64,000 bases of DNA, taken from NCBI RefSeq assembly GCF_008801935.1, contig NZ_VZOT01000007.1:58597-122596 (forward strand), in the 5' to 3' direction. The position numbers and the translations under genes were made by a program. Under the pieces are notes generated by a model. That model was given only the letters and a program-made list of their open reading frames with translations, made no database searches and was not told the origin of the DNA. Each line of letters opens with the position of its first letter. Position 1 is the first letter of the stretch. This DNA is from Comamonas kerstersii (GTDB taxonomy: Bacteria > Pseudomonadota > Gammaproteobacteria > Burkholderiales > Burkholderiaceae_C). Of the stretch, positions 45,339 through 55,000 are shown one piece after another.

Positions 45339-46365
45339 TCAAGAGTCAACATCCCGCGACCTGCTGGGCGATTGATGTGACTCCAATTTCCAGAGAGGGG
45401 GTGCTGGGGCAGTCCGATCCGGCGATAGGTAAAGGTTTGATCGGGAGCCTACAAGTGCTGTGGGCAGCCGCAGCCAAACGCCGATCCTCACGTTGTAACC
45501 GAGCGCCCGCAGCCCCTTGCTCGTCCGCATGTTCCTTGGCGGAAACTCGTCTGGACGCGCCCAGCCGACGATTTCCCCGAGGCTGCTCAGACCAATGTGC
45601 GGAATTGCCCAGTCGTCGCTGCGGATCGCGTTCCATAGCCGGGCCGAAACACTGCCGTTGCCCCAGACGACGTAATTCAACAGATCAAGCACAGTCCGCC
45701 CTTGGCGGGATCGCTGCCGCCAGAGCCACTCGCCGAACTTTTCCACCTTGTCGTCGCCGGTCTGCGGTCGATCCGGCAAGCCCAAGTGCTCGTTTTCCTG
45801 CTTAATGGCGTGGTCTCGGATCGCGTGCACCCGGGAAACGGCATCCACGAATTCCTGCTCCGTCAGTTTGAGAATGCGATCGCGTGCCAGTAACTCGCGC
45901 AGCCGGGGCGACCACTCGTAGATGGTGCGTTCTTCAAACGAGTGGTCGAAGTCGGCGTCATGCCACCACTCCAGCGCGTCGCGTAACGCCAGCTCAGGAT
46001 TTTTTCGAGTTCCTGTCGAAAAACTCCTCGTAAGGATGGCGGTTTCCATCCTTGACCTGCTTGTAGTAGTAGGCGTGCAGGAATTGGTCGGCTTGAACAC
46101 CTGGAGCCACCGACGCATCGATCCAGTCGGGTTTGGCGTCCGGCGCGGAGACCCTGGATGCGATGGAACGCATCACTTGCAGCGTGTCATTCCAGTCCTG
46201 CTCGAACTTCTGGAAATGCTTCTCAGACGACCGCTTGGTGTCGACGAAGACCAGCCCCTGATTCTTTGGCAGCAAGCGATCCTTGTCGAACTGTTGCTCA
46301 AACCCGTATTCGCGCTTCGACAGTTCGGACCGTCGGTCCGCCAGGCGAAGCTGCTCTTGGTAGAT
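45339..46365 (-). pseudogene. Unrecognised gene, frameshifted, C-terminus cut by the island
   Basis: About 330 codons. The upstream part reads [20 protein letters not shown], then [20 protein letters not shown] and [21 protein letters not shown] six-base T run (46000-46005, plus strand) shifts the frame; with one base fewer it continues NSKNPELALRDALEWWHDAD, TIYEWSPRLRELLARDRI, GEWLWRQRSRQGRTVLDLLN, ARLWNAIRSDDWAIPHIGLS. No family is recognised. It is joined to hsdR sequence upstream, and the end at 45339 appears artificial. Confidence 0.5.
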
Positions 46366-47045
46366 CAACGACCCGTGCCCGCTCGTCCTGCGCCAGCGCG
46401 AGCAAGGGCTTGTACAGCGACGCACGCAGCCGTCGCTGCTCGTCGGCATTGACCGAGGCATTCGGAAAACGCCCGAGCAACTCTTCGGCGTCCTTGGCCA
46501 GCGTCGTGAGGTCGATGCCCACCGTCTTGACGGCAGCATCGTCGCGCAGCACCCAAGCCACGGCGAAGGCGCGAGTGGACAGGCCGCTGTCGCGCGCCGC
46601 CTTCATCGCCGCTTCCTTCTCCGCAGCCAACGCCGCCAGCTGGTCCATCGCGGCAGACCGGTCGTTTTGCGCGCTTCCAGATCCTTCAGGATGCGTTCGG
46701 CACGATCCTTCAGCGGTTGCAGCACCGGTGCGGCGGCGGGGTCTTCGTCAATCTCGTGCTGTAGACCGCGCACAAGGTTGAACACTTTGCCCTCGTCGGA
46801 CCCATCCTCACCGCGCAATGACTTCAGCGTTGCCACGTCAAAGGTCACGGTCTTGGTCAATCGGCCAAGACCATGTTGCTCTGCGCTTTCCTCGATCAGG
46901 CGCCGCGTCTTGTAGGCAAGATCGGCCACAAAACCGACTTTTGCGGCGTAGGCATTGCGCACGGCCGCATACAGCTGGCTGAGCTGCTTGTAGGTCGCGA
47001 TGTGGTCACGCAGCGCAGGATCAGGCGAGAGGATTGGGGTCACCC
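46366..47045 (-). pseudogene. hsdR: Type I restriction subunit HsdR, C-terminal fragment, frameshifted
   Basis: Reverse-frame [20 protein letters not shown], then [20 protein letters not shown] and [20 protein letters not shown] are the helical C-terminal domain of HsdR. One base is missing near 46655 (plus strand); adding it gives [20 protein letters not shown], and the helix continues to [10 protein letters not shown]. The nuclease and helicase parts are absent. Both ends are chimeric: phage tail DNA on the right and an unknown gene on the left. Confidence 0.75.
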
Positions 47046-47645
47046 CTGGCCCGGATGAGTCTGACCGTGGCACGCGACACGCTGGAACGCGCGCCGCTGC
47101 CGGGTGACGTGTTCCTGCTCAACTGGCCGCGCTTGGGCATCGACCAGATGGTGGTCCGCGTGACCGGCATCGATACCGGCACACTGGGGTCATCTGAGTG
47201 GCGCATCGAAGCGATGGAGGATGTGTTCGGGCTGGATAACGCAGTGCTCGCCCCGCCGCCACCCATCATCGATGAGCCGACACTGGAGCCGCTGCCGCCT
47301 GCACAGATCGTGGCGGTGGAGATTCCGTACTGGGAACTGGCGCGCACCTTGTCGCGTGCTGAACTGGATTACCTGACCGACACCGATGCCGCAGTCGGTG
47401 CACTGGCCGCTGCCGGTGGTGTGGGGCAACTGAACTGGCAGCTCGCCACCGGCGCGTCCGCAGGCGAGATCGCCAGTGTGGCCAGCGAGGACTACGCGCC
47501 ATTGTTCACGCTCGATGCGGCCTTGCCTGCCAGTGAGGCCGATGCCATCGGCTTGCCGGTGACCGCCATCAGCCAGCCGGAAAGGCTGACCGTGGGCGAC
47601 TACGCCTATCTGGTCGATGGCAGCGGTGAAATCCGCGAATCCGTC
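47046..47645 (+). pseudogene. Phage tail protein C-terminal fragment
   Basis: About 200 codons: [20 protein letters not shown], then LGIDQMVVRVTGIDTGTLGS, PPAQIVAVEIPYWELARTLS and LPVTAISQPERLTVGDYAYL. It resembles the baseplate/tail-tip (gp53/DUF-type) proteins of siphophages. The 5' end starts at an hsdR joint, and the 3' end runs on into a different gene without a stop. Confidence 0.5.
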
Positions 47646-47668
47646 GCTGTCCTGCGCTCGTCGAGAAC

Positions 47669-47957
47669 ATGCTCCTCTTGCGCCGCGAGGACTTTGACGA
47701 TCTGCTCGACCGGGCTGCCGAACGCGGAGCCGAGCGTTGCCTTGCCTTGCCTTGCCTTGCCTTGCCTTGCCCATCTCGGGCTGGAGAACGGCAGTGCCGC
47801 GAAGGACATCCGCGAACTGCGCGATCTGCTGGAAGCGTGGCGAGATGCCCGCCGCACGGCGTGGCAGACCACCATCAAGGTCGTAACCACCGGCATCCTG
47901 GCCGCGCTGCTGGTGGGGGCCGCCATCAAATTGAAACTGATGGGAGGCGTGCAATGA
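47669..47957 (+). pseudogene. Small phage membrane protein interrupted by a pentanucleotide repeat
   Basis: It starts MLLLRREDFDDLLDRAAERG, passes through six CTTGC units (47741-47770) out of frame, and continues in another frame with HLGLENGSAAKDIRELRDLL, then VVTTGILAALLVGAAIKLKL (one membrane segment). Four or seven units would join the two halves; six do not. The downstream stop overlaps the start of the holin-like gene. It is probably part of the lysis region. Confidence 0.6.
47741..47770 (+). repeat. (CTTGC)6 microsatellite
   Basis: Six perfect CTTGC units, preceded by GTTGC. Each unit changes the frame by two bases, so slippage would turn the small phage gene on or off. Confidence 0.9.
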
Positions 47958-48181
47958 CTGCCAAGCCGAAGATCTGCCTTCTGGACGACTGGCAGCGCGT
48001 GTTGCGACGGGCCTGGAGCATCCGCTTCTCGCTGCTGGCCGCTGCCTTCACGGCGGCGGAAGTCGTGGTGCCGCTGTTCGGGGACGTACTACCGCGCGGC
48101 GCGTTCGTGCTGCTGGCCTTTGCCGCCAGCATCGGCGCAACCGTAGCTCGCATCGTGGCTCAGCCGGAGATGCACCGATGA
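47954..48181 (+). CDS. Phage holin-like small membrane protein
   Basis: A 75-residue protein with two hydrophobic helices (SIRFSLLAAAFTAAEVVVPL and AFVLLAFAASIGATVARIVA) and a basic start (MTAKPKICLLDDWQRVLRRA). GGAGG precedes ATG 47954, and the stop overlaps the endolysin start (ATGA). Its position directly before an endolysin supports a holin role. Confidence 0.7.
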   Translation: MTAKPKICLLDDWQRVLRRAWSIRFSLLAAAFTAAEVVVPLFGDVLPRGAFVLLAFAASIGATVARIVAQPEMHR

Positions 48182-48687
48182 CCCGGCCACCATCACAAGC
48201 GATGCGCAGGACGGTGGCCGGACTGACGCTGTCCGCTGCCGCCCTAGTTGGCATCGTGCTGCACGAGGGCTACACCGACCGTGCAGTGATCCCCGTCAAG
48301 GGCGATGTACCGACCATTGGTTTCGGCACCACCACTGGGGTGAAGCTGGGCGACACCACCACGCCGCCAAAGGCGCTGGCTCGGGCACTTACCGACGTGC
48401 AGCAATTCGAGGGGGCGCTCAAGCAATGCGTGACCGTGCCCCTGGCCCAGCACGCGTACGACGCGCTGGTGAGCTTTTCCTACAACGTCGGCAGCCGCGC
48501 GTTCTGCCAGTCCAAGCTGGTTAGAAAACTCAACGCCGAGGACTACGCGGGAGCCTGCGCCGAGCTGCTGCGCTGGCGCTTCTTCCAGGGCAAGGACTGC
48601 GCGCTGCCCACCAACGCGCGGCTGTGCGGTGGGCTCGCTACACGGCGAGAAGCCGAATACCGGCAGTGCATCGGGGAGGCATCGTGA
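48178..48687 (+). CDS. Phage SAR endolysin, GH24 lysozyme
   Basis: A 169-residue protein. An N-terminal weakly hydrophobic signal-anchor-release segment (VAGLTLSAAALVGIVL) is followed by the lysozyme domain with Glu in LHEGYTD and Thr in VPTIGFGTT. It resembles P21/R-type endolysins. The stop overlaps the Rz start (GTGA). Confidence 0.88.
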   Translation: MTRPPSQAMRRTVAGLTLSAAALVGIVLHEGYTDRAVIPVKGDVPTIGFGTTTGVKLGDTTTPPKALARALTDVQQFEGALKQCVTVPLAQHAYDALVSFSYNVGSRAFCQSKLVRKLNAEDYAGACAELLRWRFFQGKDCALPTNARLCGGLATRREAEYRQCIGEAS

Positions 48688-48955
48688 GCGTGATTCCGTG
48701 GCCGTACCGGCTGCTGGCCCTGGCAGCGCTCGGCGTCGCCCTAGTCGGCTTTGGCTGGATCAAGGGTGCGAGCCACGTCCAAGCGCAATGGGATGCCGCC
48801 ATCCAGCAACAAGCCCTACAGACCGTCGCCGTCCGCGAACGACAGGCGCAAGCCATCGTCAAGGTCGTCACCCAGTACGTCGACCGCATCCGCGTCGTCA
48901 GAGCGAAGGGCGACACCATCATCAAGGAGGTTCCCGTCTATGTGCCCGGCTTGGT
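48684..48955 (+). pseudogene. Rz-like spanin, C-terminally truncated
   Basis: It starts at GTG 48684 with an inner-membrane segment (LLALAALGVALVGFGWIKGA), then a coiled coil (QQALQTVAVRERQAQAIVKV) up to IIKEVPVYVP. After this the frame enters the reverse complement of the adenylate-forming gene, so the C-terminus is lost. No embedded Rz1 lipoprotein is supported. Confidence 0.7.
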
Positions 48956-49468
48956 TTCATCCACTGGCTGCGGGAACTGGCGGATGATGGCCATGGTCGC
49001 CGAGAGATCGCGCCGGTGCCAGAGATGATCGCGCAAGGTCGCCGTCTGCCAGAGCAATTGGGTGAGCGCCGTGCGCCGTACCGTGACGGGTTCAGTGGTG
49101 GAGCCGCCCGTCGCGATGTCGAAGGTCTTGCCGTGGGCGCGTGGATAGGTGGTGGCCCGTAGGCCATCGGCCTGCGTTTGCAGATCGGTGCGCGTCAGCA
49201 ACGGAATCTCGTGCCAACGGGCCAGGTCGTTGGGTAGGCGCTCGCGATAGAAGGCGCAGTGGCGGCGCGCGTGGTCGAGCAGCGCACCCAGCTGCCGATC
49301 CTGTCGTTCCCGCAGCGCCTCGGATGACATCCACTGGGTGCTTTCCATCTGGAACAGCAAGGCCAGCACGGCGGCATCGCGTGCTCCCACCACGGCAGGC
49401 CAGCGGATGCCGTGTACCTGGCTGGACAGTGCCTCCGTCAGTGACGACGGCCGTCGGGCATTGCTCAT
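48945..49468 (-). pseudogene. Adenylate-forming (PaaK/CoF390-synthetase-like) enzyme, 3' truncated
   Basis: About 170 codons: ERQDRQLGALLDHARRHCAF, then YRERLPNDLARWHEIPLLTR and the P-loop-like FDIATGGSTTEPVTVRRT of ANL enzymes. It stops at the joint with the phage Rz fragment (RQFPQPVDE, then phage sequence). Most of the adenylation domain is missing. It is coupled to hlyD by ATGA, so it was the last known gene of the RTX operon; it may have modified a secreted product. Confidence 0.7.
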
Positions 49469-50829
49469 CGCTCTCGACCGGCCTCGTGCCAGGCTTTTTT
49501 CACGGGTGAGAGCAGGTACTCCGCCACCGTACGGTCGCCCAGCAGGATTTCCGCCGTGGTCTGCATGCCCACCGACAAGGGATACTGCACCCCATCCATC
49601 TCCAGCGCGTTTGCGTCGAGCGCCACCAGGGCTTTGTAGCGCAGCGGCCGCTGGCCGCCCGCCAGCCCCTGGTCTCGGGCTTCTTCCTCGCTCTGGGCAT
49701 CGGCACTCACGTGCTCGACGGTGCCCTGTCCCATGCCGTACTTCTGGAAGGGATAGGTGGCGAACTTGAGCTTGACCGTCAGTCCCGGCCGCACGAAGCC
49801 GATGTCCTCGTTGGAGACCCAGACCTCGGCCTTGAGCTTTTCTTCGCGAGGCACGAGGCTGGCCAGCACGGTACCCGGCTGCACCACGGTGCCGGCGGTG
49901 TGGGTGGCCAGGTCCTTGATCACCCCGTCCTGCGGGGCTTTGAGTTCCAGCAGCGCGCGCCGGTGCTGCTGCTTCTCCAGTTCCTTGGCCAGCTTGTCGA
50001 TTTGTGCCCGCGCCTCATTGCGCTCGGCGTGCAGCTGCCGCAGATAGTCCGCCTCGATCTGCTTGAGTTTTTTGAGCGACTGGTCGATGCTGGCCTGGGC
50101 GGAGGCGATCAGGTGCTTTTGCGTCTTCAGCTCCTGTTCCTTTTCGATGCGCTCGCGGCGCTTGTCCGAGCCCGTCAAGGTTCCGGCAAAGCCGTCTTTG
50201 ACCAGCTTCTCGTAGGCCTTGTCCTGCTCGCGGTAGTGGGGCAGCACCGATTCCAGTCTCTCCTTCTGCTGGCGGGCGGCGGCCAGCTCCTGCTGCGCCT
50301 TGGCCAGGCGGCTGCGTTCCTCGGCCAAGGCGGCGGCCAGGGCATCGCGGTTGGCCTGGTATTGGGCGGCGGTCTCGCGCAACAGCGCCGCCGGTGCCTG
50401 AACGTCCGGCTCAAAGGGCTTGCCGGTGAGCTCCGCATCAATGCGGGCCAGTTGAAGTTGCTTGCGGGCGTATTCGGCGGCGATGGCCTCGAGATCCGCC
50501 TCGGTGATCAGCGCATCCATGCGCATGAGCACCTGACCGGCACGCACCGTCTCGCCCTCGCGCACCAGGATGTCCTTGACGATGCCCGCTTCCGAGGGCT
50601 GCACGATCTTGAGATAGCTGGCGGGCACGAGTTTGCCGTCGGCCACTGCCACGATGTCCAGCCGTCCCAGCAACGCCCAGACGATGAGAAAGGCGACCAG
50701 CGCCAGGATGGCCCACAGCACCCGCCGCCCCTGCGGATTGGGCGCGCGGTGTTGCAAACGGACGAGCGGAGGATGGAAATCCAGCGGGTCGCTGTGGGCC
50801 TGCTGGAGGAGGGATTTCAATGCAAGCAT
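49465..50829 (-). CDS. HlyD-type membrane-fusion protein of type I secretion
   Basis: A 454-residue protein. It has a cytoplasmic start, one membrane segment (VLWAILALVAFLIVWALLGR), a lipoyl half-motif (VQPSEAGIVKDILVREGETV), a long alpha-helical hairpin (about 140-290), the second lipoyl half (LKAPQDGVIKDLATHTAGTV) and a beta-barrel C-terminus (GMQTTAEILLGDRTVAEYLL). It links an ABC exporter to a TolC-type channel. It overlaps the glycosyltransferase by 13 bases. No ABC transporter gene is in the window. Confidence 0.92.
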   Translation of the reverse strand: MLALKSLLQQAHSDPLDFHPPLVRLQHRAPNPQGRRVLWAILALVAFLIVWALLGRLDIVAVADGKLVPASYLKIVQPSEAGIVKDILVREGETVRAGQVLMRMDALITEADLEAIAAEYARKQLQLARIDAELTGKPFEPDVQAPAALLRETAAQYQANRDALAAALAEERSRLAKAQQELAAARQQKERLESVLPHYREQDKAYEKLVKDGFAGTLTGSDKRRERIEKEQELKTQKHLIASAQASIDQSLKKLKQIEADYLRQLHAERNEARAQIDKLAKELEKQQHRRALLELKAPQDGVIKDLATHTAGTVVQPGTVLASLVPREEKLKAEVWVSNEDIGFVRPGLTVKLKFATYPFQKYGMGQGTVEHVSADAQSEEEARDQGLAGGQRPLRYKALVALDANALEMDGVQYPLSVGMQTTAEILLGDRTVAEYLLSPVKKAWHEAGRER

Positions 50830-52073
50830 GCCGGGGGACTCTCTTGTGGTTCTGGGGTCTTGCGGGTACGGTCAGTGTTCCAGCCTTCAAGCATCGCGCG
50901 CTCGATGGCGAACAGGCTTTGTTCGATGGCCTCGCTGGGCGAGTAATCGGCATGACGATCCCGGAACGCGCGGGCGGCCTGCCGATACGTCGGGTTGCCG
51001 AGCAGTTCCTGCAATGATGTGGTGACGCTGTCCACATCGATGCGGCCACTGAGCAACTTGCCCGCACCCAGTTCCTCCACCCGATGCGCAAAAAGTGTCT
51101 GCTCGACATGCCGAGGCCGCATCGCCAAGGGCACGCCTGCGAGCAGTGCCTGGGTCGAGAAGCCACTGTTGCCGTAGCCGAGCGCCAGATCGGCATGTGG
51201 AAGCAAAAGAGACAGATCGATCGGTGCGAGTGCAATGCGCAAACGCCGCGTCGCGCACCGTTTCGCTGCCTCGGGGCGTATCCCGGGCGCGATGCACAGC
51301 ACCTCTGCATCCAACCGGGCGAGCGCCTGCAAGATCGATTCGAAGCCCGGTACAGCAGGACGCAGGTAGGCCAGTACCCTGCAACCCTCGCGGTTTTGCC
51401 AGCCAACACGCAAGGCTTGGGGCACCGAGACGATGGGCCCGACATAGCGCCCATCCGGCCGCGCGCCGTAGTGGTCGAGTTCGGCAAAAGTGTCCAGGAT
51501 GTCGTGGGCACCAAACAAGTCGCGCATACGCACTGCGCTTGCATGGCCCAGTGCTTTCTGCGCGGCCTCCAGCACCCGGTCGAGCCTTTCCTCGGCAGCC
51601 ATGAGCGCCTGATCGGACACCGCCTCCCAGGGCCGGATCGACGGCCAGGGAGAAACAGCCGGAGGGATCGCAAAGCCGTTGCCGATGGACAGATGGGGAA
51701 TATTGGCAAGCCGTGCCGCCAGCAAGGCCGTCGGCGCATGGTCGGCGACCAGCACGTCAGGCTGGGCCAAGGTCAAAATCCCCCGCCAGGCGTTGAGCCG
51801 AGCGACCACGTCCTGCGCTTCGGCAAAACCGCTGACGCGCAGCACATCGGCGTAGTTCACTGGTGGGCTGCTGCCCGTGCCCGCCTGTGGGGTCAGGGGC
51901 GCGGGCAGCACGGTGATGCCGGGTGCCGGGCGCTGTCCGGCGGGTAGCCGCACGTCCTTGAGCGCCAGGGTCACCCCGTGCCCGCGGGCCATGAGCCCTT
52001 GCGCCAGCCGCAGGCACCGGGCGAGGTGACCGAAGGCCTCGCCCAGCTCCCACGCGATCAGAACGCGCGGCAT
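50817..52073 (-). CDS. UDP-glycosyltransferase-like protein (GT1/GT28 fold)
   Basis: A 418-residue two-domain GT-B protein. The N-terminus is VLIAWELGEAFGHLARCLRL and the C-terminal donor-site region is DLALGYGNSGFSTQALLAGV, then PLAMRPRHVEQTLFAHRVEE and LGAGKLL, where the usual HGG is GYGNSG. The sugar and acceptor are unknown. Its place between the RTX and HlyD genes with overlaps of 16 and 13 bases suggests it acts on the secreted protein or on surface material. ATG 52073 has no clear Shine-Dalgarno and may rely on coupling. Confidence 0.8.
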   Translation of the reverse strand: MPRVLIAWELGEAFGHLARCLRLAQGLMARGHGVTLALKDVRLPAGQRPAPGITVLPAPLTPQAGTGSSPPVNYADVLRVSGFAEAQDVVARLNAWRGILTLAQPDVLVADHAPTALLAARLANIPHLSIGNGFAIPPAVSPWPSIRPWEAVSDQALMAAEERLDRVLEAAQKALGHASAVRMRDLFGAHDILDTFAELDHYGARPDGRYVGPIVSVPQALRVGWQNREGCRVLAYLRPAVPGFESILQALARLDAEVLCIAPGIRPEAAKRCATRRLRIALAPIDLSLLLPHADLALGYGNSGFSTQALLAGVPLAMRPRHVEQTLFAHRVEELGAGKLLSGRIDVDSVTTSLQELLGNPTYRQAARAFRDRHADYSPSEAIEQSLFAIERAMLEGWNTDRTRKTPEPQESPPACLH

Positions 52074-55000
52074 GGGGGGCAGCAGCGCAAGGCCGTGACG
52101 CCTTCCTTCAGGCCGGCAAAGCCCTTGAGCTGGGTGCCGGCGGCCAGCCCCACGGCGTCGCCATGGGTGCGCAGCATCGCCGCGTTGCCAGAGAGCAGCC
52201 CCACCAGCCCCGAGAGGTCGGCACCCTGGCCCTTGCCCAGCCACTGCGCCGCCCCTTGCCGTTCGGCATCGAGCCTGTTCAATGCCTGCAGCAGGTGCTG
52301 CCAGTGGGCTTCGACCGCCTGGCTGTTGCTCGGGGACGGTGCCTGCCCTTGGGAGGGCACGGATGGCGACAGCCAGCGATCGAACCATCCGGCATCCAGG
52401 CTGGGCAAAGGATTTTGGTTCACCGCCTTGGCATCGGCCTTGAAGCCATCGAGGAAGCGCTCGAGCAGGTCATCCTGCTTGCCCTTGCTGCCGCCGGGAT
52501 TGCCGGGCCCGGTGCCCGCGCCGTCATTGATGTTGGCGCTGTGTCCGGGCGGCGGTGCGTCCGCGCCGTTGCCCACGCCTTCGTTGCCCTTGCTGGCGGC
52601 GGGTAGCACCGTCTTGTTGCCGACGCTGATGCGGAACACGTCGGAGGCCGTCGAGCACACCCCATGGCCGTCGCTGGCCACCACCTTGACGTCGATGGCG
52701 GCGGTCGAACCTGTAGGCGCCGTGCCGCTGAACGTCTGCGTGGCGGCGTCGAACTTGAGCCAACTGGGCAGCGGCTTGCCGTTGGACAGGGTGGCCGCGT
52801 AGCTCAGCGTGTCGTTGCGGTCGGCGTCACGGAAGCTGCCTGCGGGCATCTGCCATGAGAAGGCCTTGCCCTTGGCGAGTTGCACATCACTCAGGCAGCG
52901 AACCAGATCGGGCATGTCGTTGGTGCCCTGTACGGTCACCGTCAATGCGCCGTTGCTACGCTGCGTGCCGTCACTGGCCAGGTAATTGAAGGTCTCCGTG
53001 ACCGTCTCGCCCGCACCCAAGCCCTGCACCTTGGACGAGCAATCGTCGAGCACGTAGGCGTAGGTGCCATTGGACAGCAGGGTCAGCACGCCGTATTCGC
53101 CGCGCCGGATACCGGGGTCGGCCACGCGCAGGCGCTTGCCTTCCGGATCGCGGTCGTTGGCGAGCACATTGCCCCAGGCCAGCAGCTTGCGATCTTCGAT
53201 GACGGTTGCCGTATCCGGCGCCGTGACCGGTGCCTGGTTGCCGCCGCCCGATTCGACCACCAGGGTGAAGCTCTGGCTGGCCGAAGCACCCGCCAGGTCG
53301 GTGGCGGTGACCCGCAGGACGTAGTTGCCCGCCGTGGCTGGGGTGCCGCTGAAGCTGCCGGTGGCGGCATCGAAGGTGAGCCACCCGGGCAGGGCACTGC
53401 CGTCGGCAAGCGTGGCCGAGTAGCTCAGCACATCGCCCGCATCGACATCGACAAAAGCGCCCTCGGGCAGTTGCCAGCGGGTGGGCTGACCGACGCGGCC
53501 GCTCTGGTTGCCAAGCAACACGCCCACCTCGGGCGCGTCGTTGACATTGGCCACCTCGATGGCGAAGGTCTGGCTGACTTGTGCTCCGGCCAAGTCCGTT
53601 GCAGTCAGGCGTACGGAGACGCTGCCCACATCGCCGTTGGCCGGGGTGCCCGAGAACGTACCGGTCTGGGCGTCGAAGCTCAGCCAATCGGGCAGTGGAT
53701 CGCCGTTGGCCAGCGTGGCCGTGTAGGCGAGCTCATCGCCTATGTCGACATCACGGAAGCTGCCAGCAGGCAGCGTGAAGCTGAAGGCGCTGTCTTCCAG
53801 GGCGCGCAGGTCGGACAGGGGCGTGCCGACTTCGGGGGCGTCATTGGTGTTTTGCACCGTGACATGGAAACTGTGCAAACTTGATGCGCCCAGGGCGTCC
53901 ATGCCTTGCACGATGACGTCAAATTCACCCACGTCGTCGTTGTCCGGCGTACCGAACAAGGTGCGCGTGGCCGCGTCGTACTGCAGCCAGTCCGGCAGCG
54001 TCGTGTAACCCGAAACCGTCACCCGCGTCAGGATATCGTCGCCATCGGCGTCGATGAACAGGTCGTCGGGCAGCACCAGACTGAAGGCAGCATCTTCGAG
54101 CGCCACCTGATCGTCGATGGGGTTAGCAACTTCCGGCGCGCGGTTCATGAACTCACGCAGCGTGACGGCGGTGCCGTCGGCGAACTCGAAGGTGTCGATC
54201 ACCGTGCCGCCCGATGCGCCATCCGGGGCGTAGTTGCTCACCCGCACCACGTCGCCGCCCGAGCCGTAATGGATGAGCAAGTCATCGCCGTCTACTTCCA
54301 GCCGCACGTCTTCGCGGGCGATGCCTTCGCCGAAAGTGAGCACATTGCCGACACCCGCATCGAGGTCATCTTCGATGATGTCTTCGCCATCACCCAGATT
54401 GACCACGTAGGCGTCACGCTGGGCACCGCCACGCAAGACATCGTTACCCAAGCCGCCGGTGAGCACGTCCTCGCCATCACCAGATTCCATGACATCGTCG
54501 CCGTCGTAGCCGTAGAGGCGGTCGCCGACGTTGGTGCCTTCCAGCGCGTTACCCGCATTGTCGCCCTCGACCACGAAAGTCCAGGACACAAGGGTGGCGT
54601 AATCCACCGCCGTGCCGTCGGCGAACTCGAAGCGTTCCACTGCGTGGGTGCCGAGCACGTCCTGCGGGTTGAAACCGGTCAGGCGCACCAAGTCTCCGTC
54701 GTCCCCGTAGGGAATGAGCAGGACGTGGCCGCCGTTGCCGTCCGCCTCGAAACGCAGGTTGTTGCGTAGCGCATTCGGATCGATGCCGGGGCCGAAGCGC
54801 AGCACGTTGCCCGCATCTTGTTCCGCCACGTCGTCGATCGTGACGATGCCGTCGCCTAGCTGCACCACATAGGTGTCGTTGCCGCCTTCACCCGCCAACC
54901 AATCATCGCCTGGCGTGGCTTCGATCAGGTCATTGCCGTCGCCGCCCCGGACGCGGTCCGTGAGCGTGGTTCCCTTGAGAGCGTCGGCGTCGATCGTGCC

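Noticed and set aside
47034..47957. One 307-codon phage gene
   Set aside because: The frame joins a tail-protein fragment to the second half of a small membrane gene through the CTTGC repeat; the real start of the second gene is in another frame at 47669.
48751..48987. An embedded Rz1 lipoprotein in the Rz gene
   Set aside because: No lipobox cysteine in a suitable place and the region is cut by the joint at about 48950.
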